A DNA stretch of 64,000 nt, taken from Croceicoccus hydrothermalis (GTDB taxonomy: Bacteria > Pseudomonadota > Alphaproteobacteria > Sphingomonadales > Sphingomonadaceae). The stretch is taken from contig NZ_JAIQCI010000001.1 of NCBI RefSeq assembly GCF_022378335.1, forward strand, positions 62,001 to 126,000, in the 5' to 3' direction. A program made the translations under genes and the position numbers. Positions 45,659 through 56,046 of this stretch are shown piece after piece; position 1 is the stretch's first letter; every line of letters starts with the position of its first letter. Under the pieces are notes generated by a model, which was not told where the DNA came from, searched no databases, and saw nothing but the letters and a program-made list of their open reading frames with translations.

Positions 45659-47151
45659 TTAGCCCAGCTTCTGTTTCAGAATGTCGTTCACGACCTGCGG
45701 GTTGGCCTTGCCCTGCATCGCCTTCATCGTCTGACCGACGAAGAAGCCGAAGAGCCGGTCCTTGCCGCCGCGATAGGCTTCGACCTTGTCCGGATTATCG
45801 GCGAGCACCTTGTCCACCGCCGCCTCGATCGCGCCGGTGTCGCTTTCCTGCTTCAACCCCTCGCGCTCGACGATTTCGCGTGCCCCATCGCCGGTTTCCA
45901 GCATGATTTCGAGCACCTGCTTCGCAATCGAGCCGGAAATCGTGCCATCCCCGATGAGCGCGAGAAGCTCGCCACCTTTTTCCGGCGTGACCGGGCTGTC
46001 GGACAGATCCTTGCCCAGCTTGTTGAGCGCACCGAACAATTCGCTCATCAGCCAGTTCGACGCCTGCTTTGCCACATCGGCTTGTGCCTTGCCCTGCTGC
46101 TCCGCCGCGGTGGCAAGCAGCTTTTCGAACCAGCGCGCAGTTTCGACCTCGGCCGTCAGCACCGCGGCATTATAGGGCGGCACGCCCAGCTCGTTCTCGT
46201 ACCGCAGACGCTTCGCATCGGGCAGTTCGGGCAGGCTTTCGCGGCACGCGGCGAGAAACGCGTCGTCCAGTTCCAGCGGCAATAGGTCCGGATCGGGGAA
46301 GTAGCGATAATCGTGCGCGTCTTCCTTGCTGCGCATCGAACGCGTCGTGCCGGTATCGGGATCGAACAGGCGGGTTTCCTGCACGACCTTTCCGCCATCC
46401 TCGATCAGCTCGACCTGCCGGTTGGCCTCGTATTCGATCGTGGCCATGACGAAACGGACAGAATTGACGTTCTTCGTCTCGGTCCGGGTGCCGAATTCCT
46501 CGCCCGCACGGCGCACCGACACGTTCACGTCGGCACGCATGGAGCCTTCCTCCATATTGCCGTCGCACGAACCGACATAGCGCAGGATCGTGCGCAGCTT
46601 GCGGACATAGGCACCGGCTTCCGCGGGCGAGCGCATGTCGGGCTTCGACACGATCTCCATCAACGCGACGCCGCTCCGGTTGAGGTCGACATAGGACATC
46701 GTGGGATGCTGATCATGCATCAGCTTGCCCGCGTCCTGCTCGACATGGATGCGCTCCACCCCGATGCGCTTGGTGGAGTTTCCGGGGTCTTTTTCATCGA
46801 GCACGATGTCAAGATGACCCTCCCCCACGAGCGGGTGGTAAAGCTGGCTGATCTGGTAGCCTTGCGGCAGATCGGCGTAAAAGTAATTCTTCCGGTCGAA
46901 ACGCGACCATGCATTGATCTGCGCATCGATGGCCATGCCGGTCCGCACCGCCTGCCGGATGCATTCGCGGTTCGGCACCGGCAACATGCCCGGCATCGCC
47001 GCATCGACGAGGCTGACCTGCGTGTTCGGCTCCGCGCCGAACGCCGTCGCCGCGCCGGAAAACAGCTTCGCCTTCGACGTCACCTGCGCGTGAACCTCAA
47101 GGCCGATGACGACCTCCCACTCACCCGTGGCGCCGTGAATCGTATAGGTGC

Positions 47152-47155
<4 letters not shown>
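45659..47155 (-). CDS. gatB: Aspartyl/glutamyl-tRNA amidotransferase subunit B
   Basis: GatB is the kinase-like subunit of GatCAB, which converts mischarged Glu-tRNA-Gln and Asp-tRNA-Asn. The 498-residue protein has [48 protein letters not shown]-type region as [34 protein letters not shown], and a C-terminal YqeY/GAD-like tail. The ATG at 47155 overlaps the gatA stop (ATGA); a further in-frame ATG at 47167 would start inside gatA. The operon is gatC-gatA-gatB. Confidence 0.97.
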
Positions 47156-48638
<1,483 letters not shown>

Positions 48639-48639
<1 letters not shown>

Positions 48640-48941
48640 TATTCGATCACCTTAGGCACGCCGAAAAACCCGTGTTCGGGGGCCGGCGCATTGGCGAGCA
48701 CCTTGTCGCGCACGCCGCCGCCCGTCTTGGGATCGGCATTCACGTCATCCTCGCGCAGGCGCAACGCATTGGGCACGACCGTGGCCATCGGCTCCACGCC
48801 GGTGACATCGACCTCGCCCAGCTGTTCGACCCAGCCGAGGATGTTGTTGAGTTCGGGGACCATGGCCTCGACTTCCGCATCGCTCATGGCGATGCGGGCG
48901 AGGCTGGCGATCTTGGTGACCGTTGCTTTATCGACTGACAT
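48639..48941 (-). CDS. gatC: Aspartyl/glutamyl-tRNA amidotransferase subunit C
   Basis: Small subunit that stabilises GatA in the GatCAB complex. The 100-residue protein starts [19 protein letters not shown], the standard GatC beginning, and ends [15 protein letters not shown], matching the family's C-terminal (...FFxVPxVI) signature. The longer open frame to 48977 is not used by the family. First gene of the gat operon; the FKBP gene at 49008 lies upstream on the same strand, 67 bases away. Confidence 0.95.
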
Positions 48942-49007
48942 GACACGCGCGTTAGCCAGACAGCCGCCGCTTGCCAAGCGGCTGTGTGGCCTGCGGCGTG
49001 TAAAAAA

Positions 49008-49560
49008 TTACTCCGCCGGGGCAGGCTGCTGCGGCAAGGGCGCGGGAAGCGGTGCGGCCCCGCCGGGACCGCCCGGGCCGCCAAGACCCATGGCGCGAAG
49101 CTGCTCCTGCATCGCCTGAATTTCGGCCTGGCTGCGGAATTCGAGCAATTCGACGGTGAATTCGAGATCGCTGCCCGGCGGGATCACGCCGCCGCCAGCC
49201 CCTTCGTCGCCATAGGCGAGATCGGCGGGGATATTGACGACATAACGTCCGCCGGTCTGCATCCGGGTCAGCGCGTCGGCAAAGCCGGGCACGACGCCGC
49301 CAACCGGCATCGCGGCCTGCTCGCCGCTGTCGAAGACAGTCCCGTCGGGCAGGCGACCTTCGTAATTCACGAGCACGATATCGTCCATCGACGGGCTCGG
49401 CCCCTCGCCCGCGGCAAGGGTATCGACCGTCACGCCTTCATAGCGCGAGGCCCATGCCACGCCGGCGGCGAGCAGGACGGCAATCGCGATGCCGATCCAG
49501 AGCTTGGTGAGGATGCCCTTGCCGATGGGCTGCAACGGTACGCGGGTGACTTCGGCCATG
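49008..49560 (-). CDS. Membrane-anchored FKBP-type peptidyl-prolyl isomerase
   Basis: Catalyses cis-trans isomerisation of prolyl bonds, probably in the periplasm. The 183-residue protein has a short cytoplasmic N-terminus, one membrane helix (about 19-38, KLWIGIAIAVLLAAGVAWAS), and an FKBP core (about 60-150): VLVNYEGRLPDGTVFDSGEQ, PVGGVVPGFADALTRMQTGG and IPPGSDLEFTVELLEF. The C-terminus is a Gly/Pro/Ala-rich tail. The start ATG 49560 has GGGGAAG just upstream; a second ATG at 49572 is the alternative. Upstream is the rpsU terminator. Confidence 0.93.
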
Positions 49561-49620
49561 ATCTTCCCCATTCTTGAACGACGGTCGGTTTTGCGAAAGC
49601 CCCGCCATGGCGGGCAGCAA

Positions 49621-49649
49621 AAAGGGCGCCGGAAATATCTGGCGCCCTG
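49621..49649 (-). terminator. Rho-independent terminator of rpsU
   Basis: On the minus strand, AGGGCGCC-AGATATTTCC-GGCGCCCTTTTT is a stem of eight GC-rich bases with a T-run. It lies 71 bases after the rpsU stop, between rpsU and the FKBP gene on the same strand, so it separates the two units. Confidence 0.8.
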
Positions 49650-49719
49650 ATGGCTCATGCAGGCGGCGGCGACAAGAGGCTTTGTGCCGTGCCGCCCGCC
49701 CTCATGCAAAGGCTATGGC

Positions 49720-49926
49720 TTAACGCACGCCATCGCGTTCGGCGCGCTTGCGCTCGAGCTTGCGGGCGCGGCGCACGGCGGCGGCCTTTTCGCGAGCGCG
49801 CTTCTCGCTCGGCTTTTCGTAGTGGCGGCGCAATTTCATTTCGCGATACACGCCTTCCCGCTGAAGCTTCTTCTTCAGCGCACGAAGGGCCTGGTCGACA
49901 TTGTTATCGCGAACCATGATTTGCAT
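49720..49926 (-). CDS. rpsU: 30S ribosomal protein bS21
   Basis: Small, very basic ribosomal protein involved in initiation. The 68-residue protein has the complete family pattern: [40 protein letters not shown], and an Arg/Lys-rich tail ([12 protein letters not shown]). GAGG nine bases before the ATG is a good ribosome site. It is transcribed alone: a terminator follows, and the gap upstream is shared with the divergent crcB unit. Confidence 0.98.
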   Translation of the reverse strand: MQIMVRDNNVDQALRALKKKLQREGVYREMKLRRHYEKPSEKRAREKAAAVRRARKLERKRAERDGVR

Positions 49927-50261
49927 ATTCTGAAACTACCTCACATCTGTTGTCAGTTCGGCCAATGATGCCACCGCCGGTAGGGCCGGCCCGCACGCAC
50001 CTTGACTCGATGAAAAACGAATCACATTGCCAGAAAAGCCCGAATTCAACGAAAAACCGGCCATAGCTGGCGGCGCCGCTACCACCCGCAATGCGGAAAA
50101 GCAAGCGCCGGAACCGGTATGATATACCACGTATCGCGCGATCGCGCAAATCCGGGCCGGCCCGGACGGCGAGCAGCAGAAACGCCGCTTTTTTCCGCAA
50201 AGTTCGCAGGGGAGCGGCGAGACGCCCCTTTCGCATTGGCGCGGCAACGCGTAAGGCGCTC
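49927..50261. other. 335-bp intergenic region between divergent rpsU and crcB
   Basis: Contains the promoters of rpsU (minus) and crcB (plus). On the minus strand, TTGAAT (50044-50049) and TGTGAT (50021-50026) at 17-base spacing are a weak promoter candidate for rpsU. The crcB side is GC-rich with no clear hexamers. I looked for the fluoride riboswitch often found before crcB and saw no match. No coding frame of note. Confidence 0.45.
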
Positions 50262-50693
50262 ATGATAATGAACCAGACCACCATGAACCACCCATCGCCT
50301 CTCTTCGCATCGTTTCTCGTCGCCGCAGGCGGTGGGACCGGGGCCGTGCTGCGCTATCAGATCGGCCGCGCGATCACCGCGCTTTTCCCAGGGGCGAGCG
50401 GAAGCTTCCCCTGGCCGACGCTGGCCGCCAACGTGCTCGGCAGCCTTGCCATGGGCGTGTTGATCGGGTGGCTCGCGCGGGGCGGGGGCGCAATTGACAG
50501 CGAGCCGTGGCGTCTGCTCCTCGGCGTGGGACTGCTCGGCGGTTTTACCACGTTTTCCTCGTTCAGCCTCGAACTCGTCATGCTGTGGGAACGCGGTGCG
50601 GCGCTCGCGGCGGTGACCTATGCAATGGTGTCGGTGATCGCCGGGTTCGCGGGATTGTTCGTCGGGCTTTCGATCATGCGGGTGGCTGCATGA
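50262..50693 (+). CDS. crcB: Fluoride ion channel CrcB (Fluc)
   Basis: CrcB/Fluc is a small membrane channel that expels fluoride and works as an antiparallel dimer. The 143-residue protein has four hydrophobic helices and the family motifs GGGTGAVLRYQIGRA, PWPTLAANVLGSLAMGVL (Asn pore region) and GFTTFSSFSLELVML (Phe box). Only one crcB copy is present, fitting a dual-topology homodimer. The start is ATG 50262, with TAAGG six bases upstream; ATGs at 50268 and 50283 are alternatives. The TGA overlaps the next gene's ATG. Confidence 0.93.
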   Translation: MIMNQTTMNHPSPLFASFLVAAGGGTGAVLRYQIGRAITALFPGASGSFPWPTLAANVLGSLAMGVLIGWLARGGGAIDSEPWRLLLGVGLLGGFTTFSSFSLELVMLWERGAALAAVTYAMVSVIAGFAGLFVGLSIMRVAA

Positions 50694-51958
50694 GCGCACC
50701 CCACGATCCGAACGCCAAGGGCGATCCCGGCCAGAAGGGCGATCCCCGCGACAATAGCGACACTGTCCGGCAATTCGTGGTCAGCCGCGACGACGCGGGC
50801 ATCCGGCTCGACCGCTGGTTCAAGCGCAACCTGCCGCAGATCGGCTTTGCCACCATCTCGCGCTGGGCGCGGACGGGGCAGGTTCGGGTCGATGGCGGGC
50901 GGGTCAAACCTGACGACAGGCTCGAACCCGGACAGCAGATCCGCGTACCGCCGGGCGGCGAATCGACCGCCGGTGCCCCGCGCGAACGGCGCCCGCTGAC
51001 CGAAGAGCAGCTGGACCAGGCGGACGCGATGCTGCTCCACCGCGATCGCGCGGCCATCGTGCTGAACAAGCCGCCCGGCCTCGCGACGCAAGGCGGCACG
51101 GGCACGCATCAACATGTCGACGGCCTGCTCGACGCCTATACGCAGGGGGGTGTCAAGGCACCGCGGCCCCGGCTCGTCCACCGGCTCGACAAGGATACGT
51201 CGGGCGTTCTTCTGATCGCCGCAACACCGGGTAGCGCCGCGTTCTTTTCAAAACGGTTCTCGGGCCGCTCGGCCAAGAAGATCTACTGGGCGCTGGTGGT
51301 CGGCGTGCCGAAGGTGCCGCACGGGGTGATCGACCTCGCGCTTGCCAAGCAACCGGGCACCGGCGGCGAAAAGATGATGCCGGACGAAGGCGGACAACCC
51401 GCCAAGACCCGCTATCGCGTGGTCGAACGTGCCGGCAATCGCGCGGCCTGGCTGGAGCTGGAGCCGCTGACCGGCCGCACGCATCAGCTTCGCGTCCATC
51501 TCGCCGCGATCGGACACCCCATCGTGGGCGATGGCAAATATGGCGCGCAGGACGCCTTTTTGACCGGATCGATCAGCCGCAAGATGCATCTCCATGCCCG
51601 GCGCCTGATCATCGACCATCCCGACGGCGTGGCGCTCGACGTGACGGCACCGCTGCCCGAACATTTCGCCGCCAGCATGGAGCAGCTCGGCTTCGATCCC
51701 GCGTTGAGCGATGCGGAGCCGGAAACCGGCCCGCCCCCGCCGCCCCGCGAAATCCTCAAGCAGCAGGCACGCCGCCACGCCAAACAGGTGCGCAAGGACA
51801 AGCGCGGCGAACGGCGCGGACGCGCCGGCGTAAAGAGCAGTTCGGGCGGCAAGCCCAAGTCCCGCCCCGGCAAGACGGCCGCCCCCACCCGCCCCGGCGC
51901 GAAACGCAGCGGCCCCCCACAGGGCCGCAAGCCGGGCGGAAAGCCGAGGAAGCCATGA
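50690..51958 (+). CDS. RluA-family rRNA pseudouridine synthase (RluC/RluD-like)
   Basis: Converts specific uridines in 23S rRNA to pseudouridine. The 422-residue protein has an N-terminal S4 RNA-binding domain (about 35-95, GIRLDRWFKRNLPQIGFATI) and an RluA catalytic domain (about 110-335) with the catalytic Asp in LVHRLDKDTSGVLLIA and LEPLTGRTHQLRVHLAAIGH. The C-terminal 80 residues are a Lys/Arg/Gly/Pro-rich tail (KQVRKDKRGERRG, RPGAKRSGPPQG), not part of the family core and probably RNA-binding. Overlaps crcB and the phosphatase gene by four bases each. Confidence 0.92.
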   Translation: MSAPHDPNAKGDPGQKGDPRDNSDTVRQFVVSRDDAGIRLDRWFKRNLPQIGFATISRWARTGQVRVDGGRVKPDDRLEPGQQIRVPPGGESTAGAPRERRPLTEEQLDQADAMLLHRDRAAIVLNKPPGLATQGGTGTHQHVDGLLDAYTQGGVKAPRPRLVHRLDKDTSGVLLIAATPGSAAFFSKRFSGRSAKKIYWALVVGVPKVPHGVIDLALAKQPGTGGEKMMPDEGGQPAKTRYRVVERAGNRAAWLELEPLTGRTHQLRVHLAAIGHPIVGDGKYGAQDAFLTGSISRKMHLHARRLIIDHPDGVALDVTAPLPEHFAASMEQLGFDPALSDAEPETGPPPPPREILKQQARRHAKQVRKDKRGERRGRAGVKSSSGGKPKSRPGKTAAPTRPGAKRSGPPQGRKPGGKPRKP

Positions 51959-52611
51959 ACCGGCTGGCGATTTTCGATTGCGACGGCACGCTCGTCGATG
52001 GGCAGGCGAACGTCTGTGATGCGATGGAGGAAGCCTTTGCCGCCTCCGGCTTGCAGGCGCCCGACCGGCTCGCGATCCGCCGCGCCGTCGGCTTGTCGCT
52101 GCCGCAGGCCATGGCGCACCTCCTTCCCGAAGGCGATGCGGTGCAACACGAAATGCTGGCCGAACGCTACCGGCTGGCCTTTCGCACCCATCGCGAGCGC
52201 GGGCTGGTGGACGAACCGCTTTACGATGGCATGGCGATGTTGCTGCGCCATCTGCACGCGGCGGGCTGGACGCTGGCGGTTGCCACGGGAAAATCGGATC
52301 GCGGTCTGGCCCATTGTCTGGCCCATCATGGCATCACCGATCTTTTCGAAAGCCTGCAGACCGCCGACCGGCATCCGTCAAAGCCGCATCCATCGATGAT
52401 CGACCGCATTCTGGGCGATACCGGCATGGGCGCGGATCAGGCCATCATGATCGGGGATACCAGCTTCGACATGCTGATGGCCGATGCCGCCGGCGTTCGC
52501 GGGATCGGGGTCGCATGGGGTTATCATGCGCCGGATGAATTGATGGCGGCGGGCGCCGATGCGGTGGCGAACGACATGGACGACCTTCAAAAACTGCTGG
52601 GCGCGGCGTGA
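51955..52611 (+). CDS. HAD-superfamily phosphatase (phosphoglycolate phosphatase-like)
   Basis: Cytoplasmic Mg-dependent phosphatase of 218 residues. HAD motifs: I, FDCDGTLVDG (nucleophile Asp and acid Asp); II, VATGKSD; III, the Lys in KPHPSMID; IV, MIGDTSFDMLMADAAG. A helical cap (residues about 18-80) places it in the Gph/beta-phosphoglucomutase-like subgroup. Specificity (2-phosphoglycolate or another sugar phosphate) cannot be decided from motifs. It overlaps the neighbouring genes on both sides by four bases, as the third gene in a translationally coupled series. Confidence 0.9.
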   Translation: MNRLAIFDCDGTLVDGQANVCDAMEEAFAASGLQAPDRLAIRRAVGLSLPQAMAHLLPEGDAVQHEMLAERYRLAFRTHRERGLVDEPLYDGMAMLLRHLHAAGWTLAVATGKSDRGLAHCLAHHGITDLFESLQTADRHPSKPHPSMIDRILGDTGMGADQAIMIGDTSFDMLMADAAGVRGIGVAWGYHAPDELMAAGADAVANDMDDLQKLLGAA

Positions 52612-52823
52612 GCGATCCTGCGGCGCGGCGGTTCTTCGTGATACAGGCGGTGCGGGTGGCCGGGGTCATCATGGCCATCTGGGGATTGTCGGCCAGCTAT
52701 GGCCGGGCGCCCTGGCTCGGCGACGCGCCCGCGTGGGTGGGTGCGATGGTGCTGGCGGCGGGGACGGCGGTGGCGCTCATCGGGCCGCGGCTGCTCGCGC
52801 GCAAATGGCGGAGTGGTTCGTGA
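52608..52823 (+). CDS. Small hypothetical membrane protein, 71 residues
   Basis: Not recognised. It starts with GTG at 52608, overlapping the phosphatase TGA (GTGA), and its own TGA overlaps the GTG of atp12. The protein has two hydrophobic helices: about 10-29 (FVIQAVRVAGVIMAIWGLSA) and about 41-62 (AWVGAMVLAAGTAVALIGP), with a basic C-terminal end RLLARKWRSG. The double overlap with both neighbours argues strongly that it is translated. Confidence 0.75.
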   Translation: MSDPAARRFFVIQAVRVAGVIMAIWGLSASYGRAPWLGDAPAWVGAMVLAAGTAVALIGPRLLARKWRSGS

Positions 52824-53530
52824 AGCGATTTTATAGCGATGTGCATGTCGACGCGCTCGAGGGCGGATGGCAGCTGCGGCTCGACACGCGGGCGCTCAAA
52901 ACCGCAGGCGGCGCGCCGCAGATCGTGCCGAGCCGCGACCTTGCCGATGCGCTGGCCGATGAATGGCGCGCGCAGGGTGACGAGATCGACCCGACCCGCT
53001 TTCCACTGCGCGACATGGCGGATTATGCGATCGACCGTGTCGCGCCCGACCGGCCGGCGACCATCGGCAAGCTGCTCAGCTATGCCGAAACCGATACGCT
53101 GTGCTATCGCGCGGACGAGGGCGACGCCCTGCGCACGCGGCAGGACGAGGCGTGGGAGCCATTGCTGTTAGATGCCGAGCGACGGTATGGCGTGCGGTTC
53201 GAGAGGATCGGCGGTATCATCCACCGTCGGCAGCCGGACGCGACCATGGCGCGCCTTCGCGAGGAGCTTTCGCAATTCGGGCCGTTCGTGCTGACCGGCC
53301 TGCTCAATCTTGCCGGGCTCGCCTGCTCGCTCACCGTAGCGATGGCAGCGCTTGGCGAGGATGCCGATGATGGTGCCGATGCCGACGCGCTTTGGGCGAT
53401 CGCCAATCTGGAGGAGGATTGGCAGGCGGTGCAGTGGGGCTGGGATTCAGAGGCGCTGGAAAACCGGAACCGCCGTTTTGCCGCATTTGCGCTGGCGCTG
53501 ACATTCGCACGCCTGTCGCGCCGCGGCTGA
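52820..53530 (+). CDS. ATP12-family F1-ATPase assembly chaperone
   Basis: ATP12 binds the F1 alpha subunit and helps assemble the ATP synthase; bacterial ATP12 genes are found in alphaproteobacteria. The 236-residue protein matches the family start MKRFYSDVHVDALEGGW, then GWQLRLDTRALKT, PSRDLADALADEWRAQGDEI and LLSYAETDTLCYRADEG (a family hallmark), and ends LALTFARLSRRG. The GTG at 52820 overlaps the preceding TGA; an ATG at 52805 would add five residues and is the alternative. Last gene of the crcB chain, with 42 bases to the convergent lipoprotein gene. Confidence 0.9.
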   Translation: MKRFYSDVHVDALEGGWQLRLDTRALKTAGGAPQIVPSRDLADALADEWRAQGDEIDPTRFPLRDMADYAIDRVAPDRPATIGKLLSYAETDTLCYRADEGDALRTRQDEAWEPLLLDAERRYGVRFERIGGIIHRRQPDATMARLREELSQFGPFVLTGLLNLAGLACSLTVAMAALGEDADDGADADALWAIANLEEDWQAVQWGWDSEALENRNRRFAAFALALTFARLSRRG

Positions 53531-53571
53531 GCGGGCGCTCCGGCGGTGTGCCGGATGCCTGTCCGCGGTAA

Positions 53572-54162
53572 TTACTGCGCCATCCAGTTCGCGATTTCCA
53601 TCGCCACATTATTGGCGGCCTGGTTCAGGGCGGGGGCGACCGCGGCGGCCTCGGGCGCGATGCCGGGCACCGAACTTGAAAACCGCCGGGAGACGACCTC
53701 GCGCCCTTCCTCGATCCGGATGGCGTCATAGGTGACGGTAACGCTGCTGTCTCGTGCGTCATAGCCCATTTCGATCAGCCGGCCGTGAAGCCGGATGCGC
53801 GGTTCGGCGCCGGGCTCGATCCCTTCGAATACCAGCCGGCCGGTCTGCGCCCGCAATGTCTCGGCAAGGAGATGCTGCATCAGCCGCGTGGGCCTATCCA
53901 CCAGGAACGCGTTTTCAAGATAGGCGATGCCCGTGTCGTCAATCCGCACCGGCACCCGTTTCGCATTCAGCCTGTCCTCGGTTTCCGCCTCCATGACGGC
54001 GATGGCGGTGCGCGCTTCGCCGGTGCTGTTCGTGCCCGCCGGGGCCACCGCCTGCGACGTGAGGCCGATGAGCTGTTCGGGCGCATCGCCGCCGCCGATG
54101 CTGACGCAGGCCGGCAGAAGGCCGAACAGGGCCAGCGGGGCGGCGATACGGGTGATACGCAT
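53572..54162 (-). CDS. ABC-type transport auxiliary lipoprotein (PqiC-like)
   Basis: Outer-membrane lipoprotein of the ABC-type transport auxiliary family (DUF330-like), 196 residues, expected to receive or dock an MCE protein. The lipobox is GLLPAC with Cys19 and the next residue is Val. The rest is one mixed alpha/beta domain (RVPVRIDDTGIAYLENAFLV, RIRLHGRLIEMGYDARDSSV). The start is ATG 54162, with GAGG eight bases upstream inside the mlaD stop region; the ATG at 54171 is too close to it. Last gene of the unit mlaE-mlaF-mlaD. Confidence 0.83.
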   Translation of the reverse strand: MRITRIAAPLALFGLLPACVSIGGGDAPEQLIGLTSQAVAPAGTNSTGEARTAIAVMEAETEDRLNAKRVPVRIDDTGIAYLENAFLVDRPTRLMQHLLAETLRAQTGRLVFEGIEPGAEPRIRLHGRLIEMGYDARDSSVTVTYDAIRIEEGREVVSRRFSSSVPGIAPEAAAVAPALNQAANNVAMEIANWMAQ

Positions 54163-54173
54163 GGGAGGCATCC

Positions 54174-55118
54174 TCAATTGTCGGGTTCGTATGTGGGCAG
54201 CTTCTGCCCGCCGATCAGTCCGGTCGCACCCTGATCGTCAAGCTTTTCGGTAATCGTGCGCAGCGAGCGTGTCGTCGTGCGCAATTCGCGGATCGCGGCC
54301 TCCGCCTCCGGCAGCGTGCCGGTCCTGATCTGCTGTGCCGCGGGCCGGATATCGGCGAGCGTCGCCTCCAGCTCCTCCATCGCGCCGTTCGCGGTGCGAA
54401 GCGTCACGCGCAATTCGTCCGCGATCGATCCGCCTTCCTGATTGATGACCTTGTCGGTGGAGGCGGCGACCTTTTCGAACTGGGCCAGCGTCATGTTCGC
54501 CTGGCGCAAAGTGGCCTGCAATTCGGCCATGGTCTGATCGATCCGCGGGCTCGTATCGGCGAGCGTGTCGGTCAGCCGCTCGGTATTTTGAAGAATGCCG
54601 GTCAGCGCCTGCTGATTGTCGTCCGACAATGTCATCGTCAACCGTTCGGTCAGGGTCGAGAGGCGTTCGAGCAGAAGCGGCGCATTCGACAGGATCTCGC
54701 CAAGTCCGCCGCGACGGGTCGGTATGACGGGCACGCCTTCGGGTCCGATCTCGGTAATCGGCGGGGCACCGCGAACCGCGCCCTCCATCTGAATCGTGGA
54801 AACGCCGGTAAAACTGCCCTGCATCGTGGCCGTGGTGCCCTGAAGAATGGGGACGCTTTCGTCGATCTCGATCCGCACGCGCACGAATTCGGGATCCTTG
54901 TCCCAAAGCCTGATTTCCCGCACCTGACCCACCGGCACGCCGGAATAGGCCACCTGCGATCCACGGGCGAGGCCGCTGACCGATTGGCTGAAGAAGATGT
55001 CGTATTCCTGCTGCGCCCCCTCGTTCAACCGGGCGAGCCAGACGATGAACCCGGCCAGAAGGGCCAGCAGGATGAGCGTGACCGCCCCGACCCAGATATG
55101 ATTTGCGCGCGTTTCCAT
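54174..55118 (-). CDS. mlaD: MCE (MlaD-type) substrate-binding protein
   Basis: Periplasmic lipid-carrying component of an MCE transporter. The 314-residue protein has one N-terminal helix (about 9-29, WVGAVTLILLALLAGFIVWL), an MCE domain (about 38-115; YDIFFSQSVSGLARGSQVAY, SGVPVGQVREIRLWD) and a long helical C-terminus of about 170 residues with regular hydrophobic spacing. E. coli MlaD is only about 180 residues, so the extra helices could form a tube across the periplasm, as in longer MCE proteins. Follows mlaF after 9 bases. Confidence 0.92.
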   Translation of the reverse strand: METRANHIWVGAVTLILLALLAGFIVWLARLNEGAQQEYDIFFSQSVSGLARGSQVAYSGVPVGQVREIRLWDKDPEFVRVRIEIDESVPILQGTTATMQGSFTGVSTIQMEGAVRGAPPITEIGPEGVPVIPTRRGGLGEILSNAPLLLERLSTLTERLTMTLSDDNQQALTGILQNTERLTDTLADTSPRIDQTMAELQATLRQANMTLAQFEKVAASTDKVINQEGGSIADELRVTLRTANGAMEELEATLADIRPAAQQIRTGTLPEAEAAIRELRTTTRSLRTITEKLDDQGATGLIGGQKLPTYEPDN

Positions 55119-55127
55119 CGCGATGTC

Positions 55128-56042
55128 CTATGCCTTGTCCATGGTCGGGTTGTCCACTTGCGCGTGGTCGTCGCCCCCGGCGCGTTCCTGCGTTTCCTCG
55201 CGCAGGTCGGTAGCCTGTGCGGCGCGTCCGCGCGGACCGTTGAAATATTCCTGAATCCATGGGTGATTGGTTTCGAGCAATTCGGGAATCGTGCCGACCG
55301 CCGTCACCTTTTTATCCGCCAGCACCGCGACGCGGTCGCAAATGGCGTAAAGCGTGTCGAGATCGTGGGTGATGAGAAACACGGTCAGGCCGAGCGTATC
55401 GGTCAATTCCCGCGTCAATGTGTCGAATGCCGCCGCCCCGATCGGGTCCAGCCCCGCCGTCGGCTCATCCAGAAACAGGAGTTCGGGATCGAGCGCGAGC
55501 GCACGCGCGAGCCCGGCGCGTTTCTTCATGCCGCCCGACAATTCGGACGGGAATTTGCTCGTCGCTTCCTCCGGAAGACCGGACAGCCGCACCTTGTAGC
55601 GGGCGATTTCGTGGCGCAGTTCCGGGGTCAGCTCGGGAAAGAACTGACGCAGCGGCACCTCCACGTTTTCGGCCACGGTCAGGGTCGAGAACAGGGCGCC
55701 GCCCTGAAACAATACGCCCCAGCGTGAGCGGATATTGATGTCGGCGTCGTCCGAAGCCTCCGTGATGGAGCGTCCCAGCACCTCGATCGAGCCTTCGTTG
55801 GGCACCTGCAACCCGATGATGGAGCGCATGAGCACCGATTTGCCCGTGCCCGATCCGCCGACCACGCCGATAATTTCGCCGCGCCGGACATTGAGGTCGA
55901 GCCCTTCGTGCACCGTTTGCGAACCGAACCGGTTGACCAGCCCCTTCACCACGATGGGATATTCGCCGGTGAACGTGGGCGGGACATATTCCGCCTCGTT
56001 CATGGCGCGCTTCATCAGCTTTCTGGCCCGTGCGCTGCTCAT
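55128..56042 (-). CDS. mlaF: MCE/Mla-type transporter ATP-binding protein
   Basis: ABC ATPase that powers the permease. The 304-residue protein has Walker A GVVGGSGTGKSVLMRS, Q-loop in WGVLFQGGALFSTLTV, signature LSGGMKKRAGLARALALD, Walker B LLFLDEPTAGLDPIG and the H-loop VFLITHDLD. MlaF-like variation LSGGMKKR is a good match to the Mla family. The start ATG at 56042 is preferred (four bases after the mlaE stop); ATG 56003 would shorten it by 13 residues. The C-terminal ~30 residues are an acidic tail. Confidence 0.94.
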   Translation of the reverse strand: MSSARARKLMKRAMNEAEYVPPTFTGEYPIVVKGLVNRFGSQTVHEGLDLNVRRGEIIGVVGGSGTGKSVLMRSIIGLQVPNEGSIEVLGRSITEASDDADINIRSRWGVLFQGGALFSTLTVAENVEVPLRQFFPELTPELRHEIARYKVRLSGLPEEATSKFPSELSGGMKKRAGLARALALDPELLFLDEPTAGLDPIGAAAFDTLTRELTDTLGLTVFLITHDLDTLYAICDRVAVLADKKVTAVGTIPELLETNHPWIQEYFNGPRGRAAQATDLREETQERAGGDDHAQVDNPTMDKA

Positions 56043-56046
56043 CGCG

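Noticed and set aside
50100-50261. Possible fluoride riboswitch upstream of crcB
   Set aside because: The crcB-motif core sequence and pseudoknot pattern are not seen in the 160 bases before the gene.
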